From contig NZ_JAKWBK010000001.1 of NCBI RefSeq assembly GCF_022512515.1, positions 4,154,001 to 4,218,000 on the forward strand: a stretch of 64,000 nucleotides of DNA, written 5' to 3'. The notes under the pieces are model-generated. The model worked only from the letters and a program-made list of their open reading frames with translations, was not told the DNA's origin and did no database searches. Position numbers and translations under genes: made by a program. Every line of letters starts with the position of its first letter. Position 1 is the first letter of the stretch. Of this stretch, positions 61,054 through 64,000 are shown piece by piece. The stretch comes from Paraniabella hibiscisoli (GTDB lineage: Bacteria; Bacteroidota; Bacteroidia; Chitinophagales; Chitinophagaceae).

Positions 61054-64000
61054 ATGAAAAAATACAAACCTAACATGTCTCAAAGAGATTGGGGTCGAAA
61101 TCCCTTAGTTAAAATTTCGACACAAATATTAATTACGTTGCTGCTGGTTGTTATGGGCGGTTCCTATGCAATTGCCCAAAATAGAATCACTGTTACGGGG
61201 AAAATACTAGCTTCAGTAAATAATGAACCTCTGTCTGGCGCAAGCATTAATGAAGAGGGCACGCAGACAATAGTTGTCTCTAATGCAAAAGGAGAATTTT
61301 CGATTGCTGTTTCGAAGGCCAGTGCAACACTGATTGTTAGCCATGTTACACACGCAACTAAAAAAATATCGCTTACTGATACTTTTAAAGATTTAGTGAT
61401 AACACTCGATGGAAATCAAACTTCTTTAGACGACGTAGTAGTGATCGGTTATGGTAAAACAACCAAGGAGGGGAATGTTGCCGCTGTTTCTCAAACAGGA
61501 TTTAAAGAGCTGGAGCGCGCAGGTGGTGTAACCAGTCTTGGTGCCGCGATGACCGGTAATCTTCCGGGATTAATTACAGCACAGGGCTCGGGTACACCGG
61601 GAGAAGAAGATCCACGCTTTATTATACGTGGAGTAAGTAGCTTGAATGGCTCGGATCCGCTGGTACTTGTGGATGGAGTAGAGCGTACCATTGCAAATCT
61701 GGATATTGCTTCTGTTGAAACTGTAACGGTTCTAAAAGACGCCTCGGCTACTGCCGTATTTGGATCGAGGGGTGCCAATGGTGTAATATTGGTAACTACC
61801 AAAAGAGGCCGGGCGGGTAAAGCTGCTATCAGGGCTACATTGAACACGATCATGAAGGTTCCTTCTAAGCTTCCACAAAAATGGATTCTTACGACGCATT
61901 CCGTGTAAGAAATGATGTAATCGAATATGAACTGGCCACTGCGCCGGAAGCCTGGGCTGATTATATGCCGTATGCTATTATGCAAAAATATCGTAATCCC
62001 CTTAACCTCGAAGAAGCTGAGCGGTATCCGAATGTTGACTGGGTAGATGCGTTGTTTAAAAAGCATACCTGGTCGTCCAACGCGAATTTGAATATCCAGG
62101 GAGGTACGCGGTTTGTGAAATACTTCTCCAGTGTCGACTTTGCACATGAAGGAGATATTTTTAAAATTTATGAGAATAATCGTGGTTACACTCCGGGTTA
62201 TGGCTTCAATCGTATCAACTTCCGTACGAATCTCGATTTTCAGTTAACCGGAACTACGGTATTTAAAGTGAATCTTGCCGGAACTTATGGACAGAGAAAG
62301 AGCCCGTGGGCAGGAGTAAATGAATCCAGTACATGGAGTGCGGCATACTTCGCTTCTCCCGCTGCTTTCCTGCCGGTTTATGCTGACGGTTCCTGGGGAT
62401 ATTATGCGCCTAACGAGGCAACCTACATGAACTCTGCTATGGCCTTGGCACGAAGCGGTATCCAATACAACACCAATGCGAGGGTTGCTACCGACTTTAC
62501 ACTGGAGCAGAACCTGGATATGCTCATAAAAGGCTTAAAATTCAATGGAACGATTTCTTTTGACAATACCTTTTCAGAAGGGGGACGAGGTTTAAATGAT
62601 GCAGATGACGTACAACGTAAGTGGATCAACCCACTTACCGGTATGGTTCAATATAGGTTTGCCAATGATAATTCGACCAACTTTGATTTCCAGTCTTTCG
62701 ACAAATGGGCTGCAACCGGCGGTGGTACCGGTGGTGCTTATCGTAGAATCTTTTACAATTTGCAATTGAATTATGCCAAACGAATCAATAAGCACAATAT
62801 CGCGTTAACGGGATTGATGAACCGGAATCAAACAGCTACCGGAAGTGAAATTCTAGTTATCGGGAAGATTGGGTGTTTCGTACCGTTTATGGCTTCGATA
62901 ACAAGTATACAGTTGAGTATAATGGTGCTTACAACGGTTCTGAAAGGTTTGCTGCCGACAAAAGATTTGCATTCTTCTCCTCGGGTGGTTTGAACTGGAT
63001 CCTTTCAAAGGAGAAATTTATGGAGAATATCCAGTTTATCGACCTGTTTAAATTCCGTACATCTATTGGGAAGACAGGTGCAGATAATGTTGGAGGCGGA
63101 CGTTGGGCCTACCTTACCGAATGGCAGCGGGGTGGCAACGCTGTTATGGGAGTAATAAACGAAGGCGCGGAAGCCAGTCCCTATGCATGGTTCAGAGAAA
63201 CAAGGGTAGGTAATCCTAATGTACAATGGGAAGAGGCTTTGAAATATAACGTAGGTGTAGACTTTGAGTTGTTCAAAGGATTAATCAGCGGTAAGGCAGA
63301 TCTTTTTGGGATCATCGTACCAATATATATTACTACAGGGCGGTGCGCGTGCCATACCAAGCTATTTTGGAACCGCTGCTCCTGCCGTTAACCAGGGTGA
63401 AGTAAAAAATAAAGGTTACGAGTTAGAACTGCATATCAGGAAGAGTTTAAATCCCAATCTGCGTGTGTATTCAGATTTTATCATTACACATGCCAAAAAC
63501 AAGGTTATCGAGGCTGATGATCCGCTACTACGCCCATCTTACCAGAAAACCGCAGGCTATGAAGTGGGTACCTGGAGAGGAAAGGTCAGCAATGGCTATT
63601 ACAGCACCTGGGATGCACTTTACGGAAGTACGATGCATAACACCAACGATAATGCCAAGCTTCCGGGTAATGTTTATATAGTAGATTATAACGGGGACGG
63701 GGTTATAGATGATTTTGACAATGCGCCATGGGGCTATAGCGATTGGCCTTTGAATAGTTACAATGCCAATTTCGGTTTAGAATGGAAGGACCTCTCTCTG
63801 TTTCTTCAATTTTATGGCGTGAACAATGTAAACCGCGATGTTGCTTTTAATAGTTTAAATAATAAAAACCTGACGGTTTATGACGAAGGTACTTTTTGGT
63901 CTCCTATGAACCAGGATCCGACGCAACCTCTGCCAAGATGGTCAACGGTGCCGGCAGGTTATTTTCGCGGCAATTTCAATCGTTACGATGCATCTTATGT
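61054..64000 (+). CDS. SusC-like TonB-dependent transporter of the xylan locus, truncated by window end, several frame breaks
   Basis: ATG at 61054 gives a signal (LITLLLVVMGGSYAIAQ), a CarbopepD_reg-like domain (VTGKILASVNNEPLSGASINEEG) and a plug (DPRFIIRGVSSLNGSDPLVLVDGVERTIANLDIASVETVTVLKDASATAVFGSRGANGVILVTTKRG in segments). The barrel continues past the window. Breaks lie near 61885, 62860, 63320 and 63430. It is preceded by the strong LacI-type palindrome. It probably imports xylo-oligosaccharides, and SusD should follow downstream. It is only distantly similar to the SusC at 15585. Confidence 0.92.

Noticed and set aside
1..64000. tRNA or rRNA genes
   Set aside because: No T-loop or anticodon-arm pattern or rRNA-like segment was recognised by eye in the intergenic regions.

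Overview
The window comes from a member of the Bacteroidota, most likely Chitinophagaceae. It carries two SusC/SusD-type outer-membrane uptake loci, LamG-, IPT- and delta-60-repeat lipoproteins, a Bacteroidota-type promoter (TTG-N19-TAnnTTTG), and small gene families of that phylum. The placement is inference; there is no rRNA marker. Many genes are split by single-base indels, mostly in homopolymers, where family or paralogue alignment shows continuous coding. I treat these as probable consensus errors and annotate whole genes across the breaks. The 34.5-44.8 kb stretch differs: it has real decay (in-frame stops, deletions, truncations).

Region 1 (1-21.4 kb, with a second phosphoesterase to 22.4 kb) is the most interesting part. 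It is a SusCD-linked cluster that appears built to use phosphonates or phosphonate/phosphate esters. It holds four alkaline-phosphatase-superfamily proteins (one apparently catalytically dead), two calcineurin-like phosphoesterases, and an organophosphate-antiporter-type MFS transporter. It also holds two FAD oxidoreductases resembling the HpnW (TIGR03364) group, a phosphonatase-like HAD hydrolase (TIGR03351-like) and an HpnZ-like zinc dehydrogenase (TIGR03366-like). An XRE-cupin regulator and three candidate operators complete it. Model: outer-membrane capture by SusCD, release of small phospho/phosphonate compounds by envelope phosphoesterases, import by the MFS, oxidative deamination by the FAD enzymes, then C-P cleavage by the HAD enzyme using a Schiff-base lysine.

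Region 2 (22.4-34.4 kb) is mixed housekeeping and accessory content: a DUF4421-like barrel, a PCMD lipoprotein plus outer-membrane barrel pair, an MscS channel, an orphan soluble histidine kinase, a ChaA Ca2+/H+ antiporter, an AraC-type regulator and a CsbD-like protein.

Region 3 (34.5-44.8 kb) is an accessory graveyard. It contains a duplicated array of tiny gene families in intact and decayed copies, remnants of a DEAD-box helicase, a KAS III enzyme and a tyrosine integrase, a fatty-acid desaturase and a NYN/OST-HTH protein.

Region 4 (44.6-64 kb) is a glucuronoxylan utilisation locus. On the plus strand are split transketolase and xylose isomerase. On the minus strand is a LacI-GH67-GH115-GH10-GPH transporter-GH43-acetylesterase operon. 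A plus-strand SusC runs off the end. Related palindromes (ATACAATCGATTGTAT-like) lie before transketolase, before the LacI gene and before SusC, so one LacI-family regulator probably controls the whole module.
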